From contig NZ_BDBS01000018.1 in NCBI RefSeq assembly GCF_001613105.1, positions 123,392-187,391 of the forward strand: a stretch of DNA of 64,000 nt, in the 5' to 3' direction. This document shows, one piece after another, positions 32,054-39,683 of the stretch (position 1 is the first letter of the stretch; every line of letters begins with the position of its first letter). The position numbers were made by a program, and so were the translations under genes. The DNA comes from Nocardia pseudobrasiliensis NBRC 108224. GTDB taxonomy: Bacteria; Actinomycetota; Actinomycetes; Mycobacteriales; Mycobacteriaceae. Under the pieces are notes generated by a model. That model ran no database searches. It was not told the DNA's origin and saw only the letters and a program-made list of their open reading frames with translations.

Positions 32054-33133
32054 ATGGAAACGACACTGCATAATTCGGCGGCCACGGCGGAAGCCGGGCC
32101 GGTGCGAAATCTGGGACACGGCGAGGACTTCACCGCGCATATGTTCAGTGCCCGGTGGTCCGAACAGCACGGTTGGCACGATGCCGGTCTGCGCGCGATC
32201 GAGTACCTGTCGCTGCATCCGGCGACGGTCGGATTGCATTACGGGCAGGTCGCCTTCGAGGGCCTCAAGGCGCATCGGCAGGTCGACGGAAAGATGGGCG
32301 TGTTCCGTCCGCTGTGGAATGCCGACCGGTTCCGACGGTCGGCCCGTCGGCTGGCCATGCCGGAAATACCCGAGGAGCTGTTCCTGCGCGCGGTCGAGGA
32401 ACTCGTGGTCGCGGATCGATCATGTCTGCCCGAGGACCTCTCACGCAGCCTCTACCTGCGTCCGCTGCTGTTCGCCACGGATGTTTCGCTGATGCTGCGG
32501 CCGGCTCGCGAATACCGGTTCCTGCTCATGGCATTCGTGGCGGGCGGCTTCTTCGGCGACGATACGGAATCCATTTCGGTGTGGGTCGACGACGAGTACA
32601 GCCGCGCGTTTCCGGGAGGCACCGGGGATGTCAAGATCGCGGGTAACTACGCGCCCACCTTTGTCGCGCAGCAGCGGGCCCAGCAGGCCGACTGTCAGCA
32701 GGTGCTGTGGTTGGACGCGATGGAGCACCGTTGGCTGGAAGAGTTGGGCGGGATGAACGTCTTCCTCGTGCGTGGGCGCGGCGCGGATGCGGAGGTGATA
32801 ACCCCCGAACTGACCGGGACGCTCCTGCCGGGAGCTACCCGGGATTCGATTCTGACGCTGGCTTCTCGGCTGGGTTATGCGCCACGGGAGGAGCGGATTT
32901 CGCTCAATCAGCTCCGTACGGGATGTGCGAACGGCGAGATATCGGAGATGTTCGCCTGCGGGACAGCGGCTGTCGTGACTCCGGTTCGACGCATCTGCGA
33001 ACCCGGCGGGCAGTTCACCGTGGGTGACGGACCGATCGGGCCGGTGACGCGTGAGCTGTGTGCCGCCCTGACCGGTGTCCAGCGCGGCACCGTGCCGGAC
33101 GTGGACAGGTGGGTGTATCGCATCGAACGGTGA
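32054..33133 (+). CDS. ilvE: Branched-chain amino acid aminotransferase
   Basis: A 359-residue class IV PLP aminotransferase interconverting Val, Leu and Ile with their 2-oxo acids. The PLP Lys is Lys194 in GTGDVKIAGNYAP; further family motifs are LHYGQVAFEGLKAHR, SLYLRPLLFA and EMFACGTAAVVTPVRRI. ATG 32054 lies after GAGGGGTGGGA; GTG 32048 is possible but overlaps the ribosome binding site. It sits nine bases after the SnoaL-like gene and is probably the last gene of the NRPS operon, because the next gene is convergent. A dedicated copy fits an NRPS with several aliphatic A domains. Confidence 0.93.
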   Translation: METTLHNSAATAEAGPVRNLGHGEDFTAHMFSARWSEQHGWHDAGLRAIEYLSLHPATVGLHYGQVAFEGLKAHRQVDGKMGVFRPLWNADRFRRSARRLAMPEIPEELFLRAVEELVVADRSCLPEDLSRSLYLRPLLFATDVSLMLRPAREYRFLLMAFVAGGFFGDDTESISVWVDDEYSRAFPGGTGDVKIAGNYAPTFVAQQRAQQADCQQVLWLDAMEHRWLEELGGMNVFLVRGRGADAEVITPELTGTLLPGATRDSILTLASRLGYAPREERISLNQLRTGCANGEISEMFACGTAAVVTPVRRICEPGGQFTVGDGPIGPVTRELCAALTGVQRGTVPDVDRWVYRIER

Positions 33134-33139
33134 CCGCGC

Positions 33140-34105
33140 TCAGTGCGCCTGCGCGCCGATCTGGTTGGTCCAGTGCGGATTCGGGGCGTAGAACTCACCG
33201 GAGCCCGGCGCGAAGGCGCGCTGGGCCCCGGGGCAGTGCCGCAACCGGGCCAGTAGCCAGGCCGTCGGATAGCCGAGGTAGCCGTAGACGCCGGTGGTGC
33301 AGGGTTTGGAGGCTCCCACGCAGTCGGGTTGACCCTGAACGTCATTGTGATTCGGGCCGATCAGGGTGCCCCACGCCTTGGTTGCCGTCGCCGGGATCGC
33401 CTCGTAGTAGGCGCGATTGGATTGCAGGCCGACGGGCAGGCCGGGCAGTTGCTCGGACGGGGAGATCAGCGCGTCGCTGGAACCGTTGACGAGAAATACC
33501 GAGCCGGAGGTGACTCGGTGGGCGTCGGCGCAGCGCTGGGTATCCCCACAGAACGCCTGTGCCGGAGTCTCTACCGCCACAACGGTTTTGATCAGTCCGT
33601 CGGATCTGATCATCGCATTGAGCACCCCGGTGGCGCCCTGTGAATGACCGAACGCGCCGACGGCGTCGGGATCGAGCCTGTCGTGGAAGATATTCGCTGG
33701 ATCCGCCGAGCTGTCGATGAGATACCGTGCGGCCGAGACGATATCGGCTCCGGAGCCGGTGGTCTGATTCTCGGTCGCGATCACCACGAAGCCCCAGGAC
33801 GCGAGATGTCGCAGTAGATAGTCGTATTGGCGCGGGACGGCCGAGGTGCCGTCGCCCCAGGTGATGATCGGATGTCGCATGCCGTTCGCGCCGAGGTCGG
33901 TCGGATACCAGACGTCGTAGGCGGCCCCGGTGGAGTCGCAGCAACCCACGGCCTGCCGTGTGGTGACCGCCCAGGGGCCGGGGGCGAAGTACTTCGCCTC
34001 GGTCGGGCCCGCGGGCTGATACGGCTGGTCGGCCGTGGCCGCGGGCGCGGCGATCAGTAGCAGGGCGGTGAGTGACGTGAGGATCCGGAATGCGGCTCGT
34101 CGCAT
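33140..34105 (-). CDS. Secreted alpha/beta-hydrolase (esterase/lipase-like)
   Basis: A 321-residue protein with a Sec signal peptide (MRRAAFRILTSLTALLLIAAPAATA, cleavage after ATA). The serine-hydrolase elbow GHSQG is followed by candidate acid SSDALISP and His in GPNHNDVQG. Several Cys residues (VGCCDS, FCGDTQRC, CVGASKPC) may form disulfides outside the cell. It resembles the secreted poly(ester)/acyl hydrolases of actinobacteria; the substrate is unknown. It converges on the aminotransferase gene with a six-base gap and shares a 71-bp divergent promoter region with the F420 gene. Confidence 0.85.
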   Translation of the reverse strand: MRRAAFRILTSLTALLLIAAPAATADQPYQPAGPTEAKYFAPGPWAVTTRQAVGCCDSTGAAYDVWYPTDLGANGMRHPIITWGDGTSAVPRQYDYLLRHLASWGFVVIATENQTTGSGADIVSAARYLIDSSADPANIFHDRLDPDAVGAFGHSQGATGVLNAMIRSDGLIKTVVAVETPAQAFCGDTQRCADAHRVTSGSVFLVNGSSDALISPSEQLPGLPVGLQSNRAYYEAIPATATKAWGTLIGPNHNDVQGQPDCVGASKPCTTGVYGYLGYPTAWLLARLRHCPGAQRAFAPGSGEFYAPNPHWTNQIGAQAH

Positions 34106-34118
34106 GGTCGAAGCATAT

Positions 34119-34140
34119 AAGCAGACCGATAGGTCTATTT
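34119..34140. promoter_or_regulatory. Inverted repeat with AGACC/GGTCT arms, likely TetR-type operator
   Basis: AGACC (34123-34127) and GGTCT (34132-34136) surround GATA, and AA/TT at 34119-34120 and 34139-34140 extend the symmetry. It lies between the divergent secreted-hydrolase and F420 genes, just after an A/T-rich ATATAA stretch that could be a -10 element. The shape is typical of TetR-family operators; no TetR gene is adjacent. Confidence 0.5.
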
Positions 34141-34176
34141 GGAATGTCCGGCGCGCGACTCGAGTTCGGATGCGAT

Positions 34177-34584
34177 GTGACAGTCGAATTCTCCGAAGAT
34201 CTGAAGAAGTACCTCGACGACGGCAAGCCCTTCGTCACCGTGGCCACGGTGGGCCGCGACGGACAGCCCCACCTGACGGTCAACTGGATCGACCGCGAAG
34301 GTACCGAGCTGGTCTACTCGACCACGGTGTCGCGGCAGCAGTACAAGAATCTGGCGCGCGATCCGCGGATCGCGGTGATGATCAATCCGCCGGAAAATCC
34401 CTACGCCTATGCCGAGATTCGCGGCACCGCGACGCTCATTCCCGATCCGGACAAGACGCTGCCGGATCGGATGTCCTACAAGTACACCGGTAAGCCGTAT
34501 CTGGAGTTCAATCCGGATTCGGTCAACGATGCCGAGCGCGTGATCGTGCGCATCACCCCGACCAAGGTGCTCGGGCGGCTGTAG
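34177..34584 (+). CDS. PPOX-class F420-dependent oxidoreductase
   Basis: A 135-residue split-barrel flavin/deazaflavin-binding protein of the pyridoxamine-phosphate-oxidase-like F420 family. It carries the segments GKPFVTVATVGRDGQPHLTVNW, RQQYKNLARDPRIAVMINPP and ITPTKVLGRL. Family members use F420H2 to reduce varied small molecules; the substrate is unknown. The start is uncertain: GTG 34177 gives the family-like N-terminus VTVEFSEDLKKYL, while ATG 34144 would add 11 residues not typical of the family. It is followed by the enoyl-CoA hydratase gene after 60 bp. Confidence 0.85.
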   Translation: MTVEFSEDLKKYLDDGKPFVTVATVGRDGQPHLTVNWIDREGTELVYSTTVSRQQYKNLARDPRIAVMINPPENPYAYAEIRGTATLIPDPDKTLPDRMSYKYTGKPYLEFNPDSVNDAERVIVRITPTKVLGRL

Positions 34585-34644
34585 TTCCACCCAGCGGGCG
34601 AAATCTTGTCGCCGACGCGGGCCCGGGCCGTAGCGTCGGAAATC

Positions 34645-35439
34645 GTGACGACTGTGGAGATCGAGCGGGTGGCCGAACACATCACGGCCATCCGCCTCAA
34701 CCGGCCCGAACGGCTCAATGCGATCGACTTCGCATTGGTCGCCGAACTACACGACGCGCTCGACGCGGTGGCCGCCGATGACGAATGCAAGGTCGTCATC
34801 CTTACCGGCACCGGGCGCGGCTTCAGCGCGGGACTGGATCTGAAGGATTACGGCGAGGTGCCCGAAGTCGGTGCGCACCGGCACTATCCGGCCGGACAGA
34901 CCGGACAGAATTTCCTGGCCAGCCTCACCGAGCATCTGCGCGCGACACCGCAGATCGTGATCGCGGCGGTGAACGGGCCCGCGTTCGGTGGCGGTTTGTC
35001 GCTGGCCTTGGCGTGCGATCTGCGCTTCGCCGCGCGCGGCGCGTCGTTCTGTTCGGCGTTCATCCGGACCGGGCTCACCGGAACCGATGCGGGCGTGAGC
35101 TATCTGCTGCCTCGGCTGATCGGCGCGGCGCGGGCCTTCGACATGATCATCACCGGGCGCACCGTCGACGCGGCCGAGGCCGAGCGGATGGGCATCGTCT
35201 CCCGCGTCGTCGACGACGAACAGCTGTGGGACGAGGCGCTGGCCGCCGCGCGCGGCATCGCCGAATACACCACGTTCGGGTTGCGCAACACCAAGGAGGT
35301 GTTGTGGCACAACCTCGACACCCCGAGTATGGGCGCGGCCATCGCGCTCGAGAATCGCAACCAGCTCCTGGCGGCCGGACAGGCCGAGGTGTGGGCCTAC
35401 ATGGAGTCCTATTCCGGTCGGCGGCGTGGCGGGTCGTAG
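34645..35439 (+). CDS. Enoyl-CoA hydratase/isomerase family protein
   Basis: A 264-residue crotonase-fold protein. The CoA-binding and oxyanion segments are visible: GRGFSAGLDLKDYG, and AAVNGPAFGGGLSLALACDLRFA followed by IRTGLTGTDAGVSYLLPRLIG. One catalytic Glu position of classical hydratases (GGG-x-ELA) is replaced by the SLALACD pattern, while the second region has GTDAG. The exact reaction (hydration, isomerisation or hydrolysis) is therefore open. GTG 34645 is chosen over the upstream TTG because VTTVEIERV is the usual family start. The cysG gene follows 11 bp later. Confidence 0.85.
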   Translation: MTTVEIERVAEHITAIRLNRPERLNAIDFALVAELHDALDAVAADDECKVVILTGTGRGFSAGLDLKDYGEVPEVGAHRHYPAGQTGQNFLASLTEHLRATPQIVIAAVNGPAFGGGLSLALACDLRFAARGASFCSAFIRTGLTGTDAGVSYLLPRLIGAARAFDMIITGRTVDAAEAERMGIVSRVVDDEQLWDEALAAARGIAEYTTFGLRNTKEVLWHNLDTPSMGAAIALENRNQLLAAGQAEVWAYMESYSGRRRGGS

Positions 35440-35450
35440 GCTCGCACCTT

Positions 35451-36689
35451 GTGCCGAACAACCCAGATGACCAGCATGCCGGTGACCCGAACTACTTGGT
35501 CGGGCTCGATCTCGCGGGCCGTCGAGTCGTCGTGATCGGCGGCGGTACCGTCGCGCAACGCCGCCTCGGCCTGCTGATCGCCTCCGGCGCGCGGGTTCAC
35601 CTCGTCAGCCGCGCGGTGACTCCGGCCGTCGAGGGTATGGCCACGGCCGGGCAGATTACCGTCGAGCTGCGCGATTACCTCGACGGTGATCTCGACGGGG
35701 CCTGGTACGCGATAGCTTGCACGAACGAGCCGGAGACCAATGCGGCCGTGGTCGAGGAGGCCACGCGGCGGCGGATCTTCTGCGTGCGGGCCGACAACGC
35801 CCGGCTGGGTACGGCCGTCACGCCCGCGACCGCGCGCTATGAGGGGTTGAGCCTCGGAGTGCTCGCGAGCGGACGGCATCGGCGGTCGGCGGCGGTGCGC
35901 ACCGCACTGCTGGAGGCGCTGCAGTCCGGGGTGGTCGCCGAGGATGCCGAGCCGATGGCGGCCGGGGTGGCGCTGATCGGTGGCGGGCCGGGCGATCCGG
36001 ATCTGATCACCGTGCGCGGGCGGCGACTGCTCGCACGGGCGAATCTGGTTGTCGCCGACCGGCTCGCGCCGCCGGAACTGCTGGCCGAACTCTCGCCCGA
36101 GGTCGAGGTGATCGATGCGGCCAAGATTCCGTACGGGCGGGCGATGGCGCAGGAGGCGATCAACAACGCGCTCGTCGAGGGGGCCAAGGCCGGGAAGTTC
36201 GTGGTTCGGCTCAAGGGCGGGGATCCCTATGTGTTCGGGCGCGGGTTCGAGGAGCTCGAGGCGTGTGTCGAGGCCGGGGTGCCGGTGACCGTGGTGCCCG
36301 GGGTGACCAGTGCGATCTCGGTACCCGCGCTGGCCGGTATTCCGGTGACCCATCGCGGGGTGACCCATGAATTCGTGGTGGTCAGTGGGCATGTGGCACC
36401 CGATCATCCGGATTCGCTGGTCGACTGGGCGGCGCTGGCCCGGCTGCGTGGAACGATCGTGCTGCTGATGGCGGTGGAACGGATCGAGCAGTTCGCGGCG
36501 GCGCTGATGAGCGGTGGGCGGGCCGCGGATACGCCGGTGATCGTGATTCAGGAGGGCAGCCTGCGCGGTCAGCGGGTGGTGCGCGCGGAGCTGGCGACCG
36601 TCGCCGAACGCGTTCGCGCCGAGGCGATCCGGCCGCCCGCGATCATCGTGATCGGACCCACCGCGGCGTTCACCGCGGGCAGCGCGTAA
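35451..36689 (+). CDS. cysG: Uroporphyrinogen-III C-methyltransferase with precorrin-2 dehydrogenase domain
   Basis: A 412-residue bifunctional protein that makes precorrin-2 and sirohydrochlorin for siroheme and cobalamin. The N-terminal NAD-binding domain (LAGRRVVVIGGGTVAQRRLGLLIASGA) is the CysG-B/Met8-like dehydrogenase. The C-terminal domain (from about 175) is the SAM-dependent methyltransferase, with GGGPGDPDLITVRG, KIPYGRAMAQEAIN, RLKGGDPYVFGRG and VPGVTSAISVPALAGIPVTHRG. GTG 35451 gives the expected length (the mycobacterial homologue is about 405 residues). In M. tuberculosis cysG is adjacent to cobB; here about 33 kb separates them. Confidence 0.95.
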   Translation: MPNNPDDQHAGDPNYLVGLDLAGRRVVVIGGGTVAQRRLGLLIASGARVHLVSRAVTPAVEGMATAGQITVELRDYLDGDLDGAWYAIACTNEPETNAAVVEEATRRRIFCVRADNARLGTAVTPATARYEGLSLGVLASGRHRRSAAVRTALLEALQSGVVAEDAEPMAAGVALIGGGPGDPDLITVRGRRLLARANLVVADRLAPPELLAELSPEVEVIDAAKIPYGRAMAQEAINNALVEGAKAGKFVVRLKGGDPYVFGRGFEELEACVEAGVPVTVVPGVTSAISVPALAGIPVTHRGVTHEFVVVSGHVAPDHPDSLVDWAALARLRGTIVLLMAVERIEQFAAALMSGGRAADTPVIVIQEGSLRGQRVVRAELATVAERVRAEAIRPPAIIVIGPTAAFTAGSA

Positions 36690-36733
36690 TCGTCCCGGTC
36701 CCGCGTCGTCCGGGGTGATCGCGGATATCCGAT

Positions 36734-36748
36734 ACAGTGAGTCACTGT
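36734..36748. promoter_or_regulatory. Palindrome ACAGTGAGTCACTGT overlapping the efpA start
   Basis: ACAGTGA and TCACTGT flank a single G, and the right arm overlaps the GTG start codon (36747) of the exporter gene. There is no ribosome binding site upstream, so the mRNA may be leaderless with the operator across its 5' end. Autoregulated exporters of this kind are commonly controlled by TetR-family proteins; the regulator is not in the window. Confidence 0.55.
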
Positions 36749-38231
36749 GCTCGATAACCCCGCTGCGACGACGCATCATCAGGTGACCAAGCGGGCCTTC
36801 GGGTTGCCGATTCTGGTGCTCAGCGGGCTCAATCTGATGGTCGTGCTGGACGGCACGGTCGTCATCTTCGCGATACCGCGGCTGCAGGAACATCTGCATC
36901 TGTCCAATGCGGCCAGCGCGTGGACGGTGACGGCCTACGGCCTGCCGTTCGCGGGACTGATGCTGCTCGGTGGACGGCTCGGGGATGTCTTCGGACGCAA
37001 GCGGATGTTGATCCTCGGGGTCGCGCTGTTCACGGTGGCCTCGGCGCTGTGCGGTTCGGCGCAGACCGACTGGATGCTGTTGGCGGCGCGCGCGATTCAG
37101 GGCGCCGGGGCGGCGGTGGCGGCCCCGACGGCGATGGCGTTGGTGGTCAGTACCTTCGCGCCGGGTCCGGCGCGCAATCAGGCGGTGGCGATCTTCGGGT
37201 CGATGATGGCCGTCGGTTCGGTGGGCGGGCTCATTGTCGGTGGGGCGTTGACGCAGTTGGATTGGCGGTTGATCTTCTGGATCAATGTGCCGATCGGCGC
37301 GTTGATCGTGCTCGGGGCGATCTATCGGTTGCGCGATACCGAGCATGTGCGGCTGACGTTGGACGTGCGCGGGGCGATTCTGGGCACGCTCGGTTGTGTG
37401 GCGATCGTGTTCGGCGCGACCGAGGGGCCCGAGATGGGGTGGACGAATCCGATCATCCTCGGCGCGATGGCCGCGGGTGTGGTGCTGTTGGCGGTGTTCG
37501 TCTTCGCCGAACGGCATGTCGACAATCCGCTGCTGCCGTGGTCGCTGTTCGATCGGCGCGATCGGGTGGTGACCTTCGCGGCGTGTGTGCTGGTCGGCGG
37601 CGTGATGGGCGCGATGACGTTCTATGTGGCGCAGTTCTTGCAGAATGTGCTCGGCTACAGCCCGCTGATGGCCGGGGCGGCGGCGATTCCGTTCACGCTG
37701 GGTGTGGGTGTGGGCGGCGCGGCCTCCTCGAAGCTGGCGCAGTTGGTTCGTCCGCGCTGGCTGCTGAGCGGTTCGGCCGTGGTTCTGGCCGTCGGACTGT
37801 TCTTCGGCTCCACCCTCGACCAGAACGTCTCCTACGTCCCCACCCTGCTGATCCTGTTGCCGGTCATCGGTTTCGGCGTCGGCATCGCCATGGTGGTCGT
37901 CCCCTTGTGCCTGCTGGTCGGCGTCCCCGTCAACAACATCGGCCCCCTCACCGCGATCGGCCAGATGGCCTTCAACCTCGGCGGCCCGGTAGCCATCGGC
38001 CTCCTGAGCCCGGTCGCCCTCTCCCGCACCCTGTCCCGAGGCGGCACCAACGGCAAGGCAGCCGATATGACCGAAACCCAGATAGCGGCTTTGAGCAGCG
38101 GATACACGCTGGTGCTGTTCGTATGCGCGGTGGCCGTGGTGATCGTGGGGCTGGTCGTGCTGACATTGAGCTATACGCCCGAGCAATTGGCTCAGGCGCA
38201 GCACGCGCAGGAAGAGTCCCAGCAGGCTTGA
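36747..38231 (+). CDS. efpA: EfpA-like MFS drug exporter
   Basis: A 494-residue, 14-helix (DHA2/QacA-type) major facilitator protein at the inner membrane, similar to mycobacterial EfpA. Motif A is seen as GGRLGDVFGRKRMLILG; the early motif FGLPILVLSGLNLMVVLDGTVVIFAIP and motif C-like GSVGGLIVGGALTQLDWR follow. Proton-driven export of amphipathic compounds is the family role. The position between cysG and proS matches EfpA of M. tuberculosis. GTG 36747 has no clear ribosome binding site and is probably leaderless; a palindrome covers the start. It could export the NRPS product, but that is only proximity. Confidence 0.9.
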   Translation: MLDNPAATTHHQVTKRAFGLPILVLSGLNLMVVLDGTVVIFAIPRLQEHLHLSNAASAWTVTAYGLPFAGLMLLGGRLGDVFGRKRMLILGVALFTVASALCGSAQTDWMLLAARAIQGAGAAVAAPTAMALVVSTFAPGPARNQAVAIFGSMMAVGSVGGLIVGGALTQLDWRLIFWINVPIGALIVLGAIYRLRDTEHVRLTLDVRGAILGTLGCVAIVFGATEGPEMGWTNPIILGAMAAGVVLLAVFVFAERHVDNPLLPWSLFDRRDRVVTFAACVLVGGVMGAMTFYVAQFLQNVLGYSPLMAGAAAIPFTLGVGVGGAASSKLAQLVRPRWLLSGSAVVLAVGLFFGSTLDQNVSYVPTLLILLPVIGFGVGIAMVVVPLCLLVGVPVNNIGPLTAIGQMAFNLGGPVAIGLLSPVALSRTLSRGGTNGKAADMTETQIAALSSGYTLVLFVCAVAVVIVGLVVLTLSYTPEQLAQAQHAQEESQQA

Positions 38232-38280
38232 GTTTCGCCCCGCCCGGCCCGCTGCGCGGCCCGGGTGGGGAAATGGTGGC

Positions 38281-38354
38281 GCGGCGGACCGAGTGGGGTT
38301 GGTGCCGGCGCGGCGGGCCGAGTGGGGTTGGTGCCGGCGCGGCGGGCCGGGTGG
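38281..38354. repeat. Short tandem repeat, 29-bp unit, about 2.6 copies
   Basis: Units 38281-38309 and 38310-38338 differ at one base, and a partial third unit follows (38339-38354). The unit is G/C-rich and non-coding, in the 212-bp gap after efpA. It may vary in copy number between strains. Confidence 0.7.
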
Positions 38355-38443
38355 GAGGAGACGGGCGTGGGGTGGGCTGGTCTTCGATTCGAGATTGTCT
38401 CTTTCGCGAGGCGCGGCTTTCCCTTGTTCCCCCGCCGCGAGCG

Positions 38444-38719
38444 TCAGCGAGTGGTGGGGGTTGGCCGCCAGGTGGGGAGGAATTCGATCAGTTGGGCTTC
38501 GGCGGCGTGGGTGTGGATGAAAGGGTCTGAGGCCAGGGCGGATTCGATTTCCGGGCGGGGGCCTTCGGCGATTATCAGGCCGCCGGTTCGGGGGATCAGT
38601 GGGCCTGCCAGGTGGACCATGCCCTTGGCGAACAGGCCCCGCGGATTGGTGTAGTGGGATTGCTTCAAGGCGTCGATGGTTTCCACAGGGGCCTTGTAGG
38701 TCAGCAGGATCAGGTGCAT
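38444..38719 (-). CDS. YciI-like protein
   Basis: A 91-residue YciI-like (YCII-related) domain protein of the dimeric ferredoxin-like fold. Markers are the start MHLILLTYKAPVETIDAL, SHY, PLIPRTGGLIIAEGP and the SDPFIHTHAAEAQLIEFLP end. The conserved His/Asp region (DPFIHTH) is present. Known members act as small hydrolases or dehalogenase-like enzymes or have no known function. It stands alone, divergent from the LysR gene. Confidence 0.85.
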   Translation of the reverse strand: MHLILLTYKAPVETIDALKQSHYTNPRGLFAKGMVHLAGPLIPRTGGLIIAEGPRPEIESALASDPFIHTHAAEAQLIEFLPTWRPTPTTR

Positions 38720-38813
38720 GAGTTCATTGAAGGGTGGGGGAGTGGGGTTGGGCCAAGATGGGTTTTCGGGGGTGGCATAGGGTGGGGCCTATAGCGGCTT
38801 GTGGAGGGGAGTT

Positions 38814-39683
38814 ATGGACCGGTTTCCGGAGATTGACCTCCGGCATCTGCGCTATTTCTCCGCGATTGCCGAGACGGGCAGTATCACCGAGGCCGCGCGG
38901 CGATTGCGGATCGCGCAGCCGAGTTTGAGTCAGCAGCTGGCGGCGATCGAAAGGCGGGTGGGCGCGCGGCTGTTCGATCGCGGTCCGCAGGGGATGCGGC
39001 TCACGCCGTCGGGGCGAATTCTGCTCGACAGTGTCAATCGCGCCGTCGACGAACTACGGGCCGGACTCGCGCAGGCGCGGGAGCAGTCGCTGCCGACGCG
39101 GATCGGATTGTGCCGCGGGGTGCCGGGGACCGTACTCGGCCGGGTGGACGAAATGATCGGCGGCGGGCGCGCGCTCGACATCAGTTACGAGCCGGTCGAT
39201 TCGGATCGGCAGACCGAGCTGTTGCGCACGGGCCGACTGGATTTCGGCGTCCTGCGCCCGCCGATCGATGACACCGGACTGATCCTGCGCATAGTCGGCG
39301 ACGAACCGCTCGGTATCGTCTGCGACCGGCGCGGCGCACTGGCCGAACGCCCGAGCCTGACCTGGACCGACCTGTCGGATATGCGACTGCTGTGGTTCTC
39401 CGCCGCCCGCGCGTCCGGCTACGCGGGCGCTGTCCTCGAGCGCCTGCGCGCCAACGGTTGGAACCCGACGATCGTGATCGACGACCACGCGGGTCACACC
39501 CTGTTCCGCCACGCGCTGCTCACCAATCCGGACCTGATCGCCCTGCGCCCCCGCGCACTCATCGGCGAGGACGCCGAATTGGTCTGGCTCCCGGTCGAAC
39601 CCGATCCGCCGCGCGAAACCCTGGCCCTGGCCGCCCGCGCCGATACGGTGTGGGCGCGACTGCTCACTCCGGCCGCGCGATGA
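38814..39683 (+). CDS. LysR-family transcriptional regulator
   Basis: A 289-residue LysR-type regulator. The N-terminal winged helix-turn-helix (LRHLRYFSAIAETGSITEAARRLRIAQPSLSQQLAAIERRVGARLFDRG) is followed by a periplasmic-binding-like effector domain. ATG 38814 is preceded by GGAGGGG; 38799 is an in-frame alternative without one. Its last 20 bp overlap the convergent SMP-30 gene. The divergent YciI gene is the most likely classical LysR target. Confidence 0.93.
   Translation: MDRFPEIDLRHLRYFSAIAETGSITEAARRLRIAQPSLSQQLAAIERRVGARLFDRGPQGMRLTPSGRILLDSVNRAVDELRAGLAQAREQSLPTRIGLCRGVPGTVLGRVDEMIGGGRALDISYEPVDSDRQTELLRTGRLDFGVLRPPIDDTGLILRIVGDEPLGIVCDRRGALAERPSLTWTDLSDMRLLWFSAARASGYAGAVLERLRANGWNPTIVIDDHAGHTLFRHALLTNPDLIALRPRALIGEDAELVWLPVEPDPPRETLALAARADTVWARLLTPAAR

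Noticed and set aside
35409..38204. Minus-strand open frame of 931 codons opposite cysG and efpA
   Set aside because: Low-complexity His/Arg/Gln sequence with no motif, antisense to two clearly recognisable genes.
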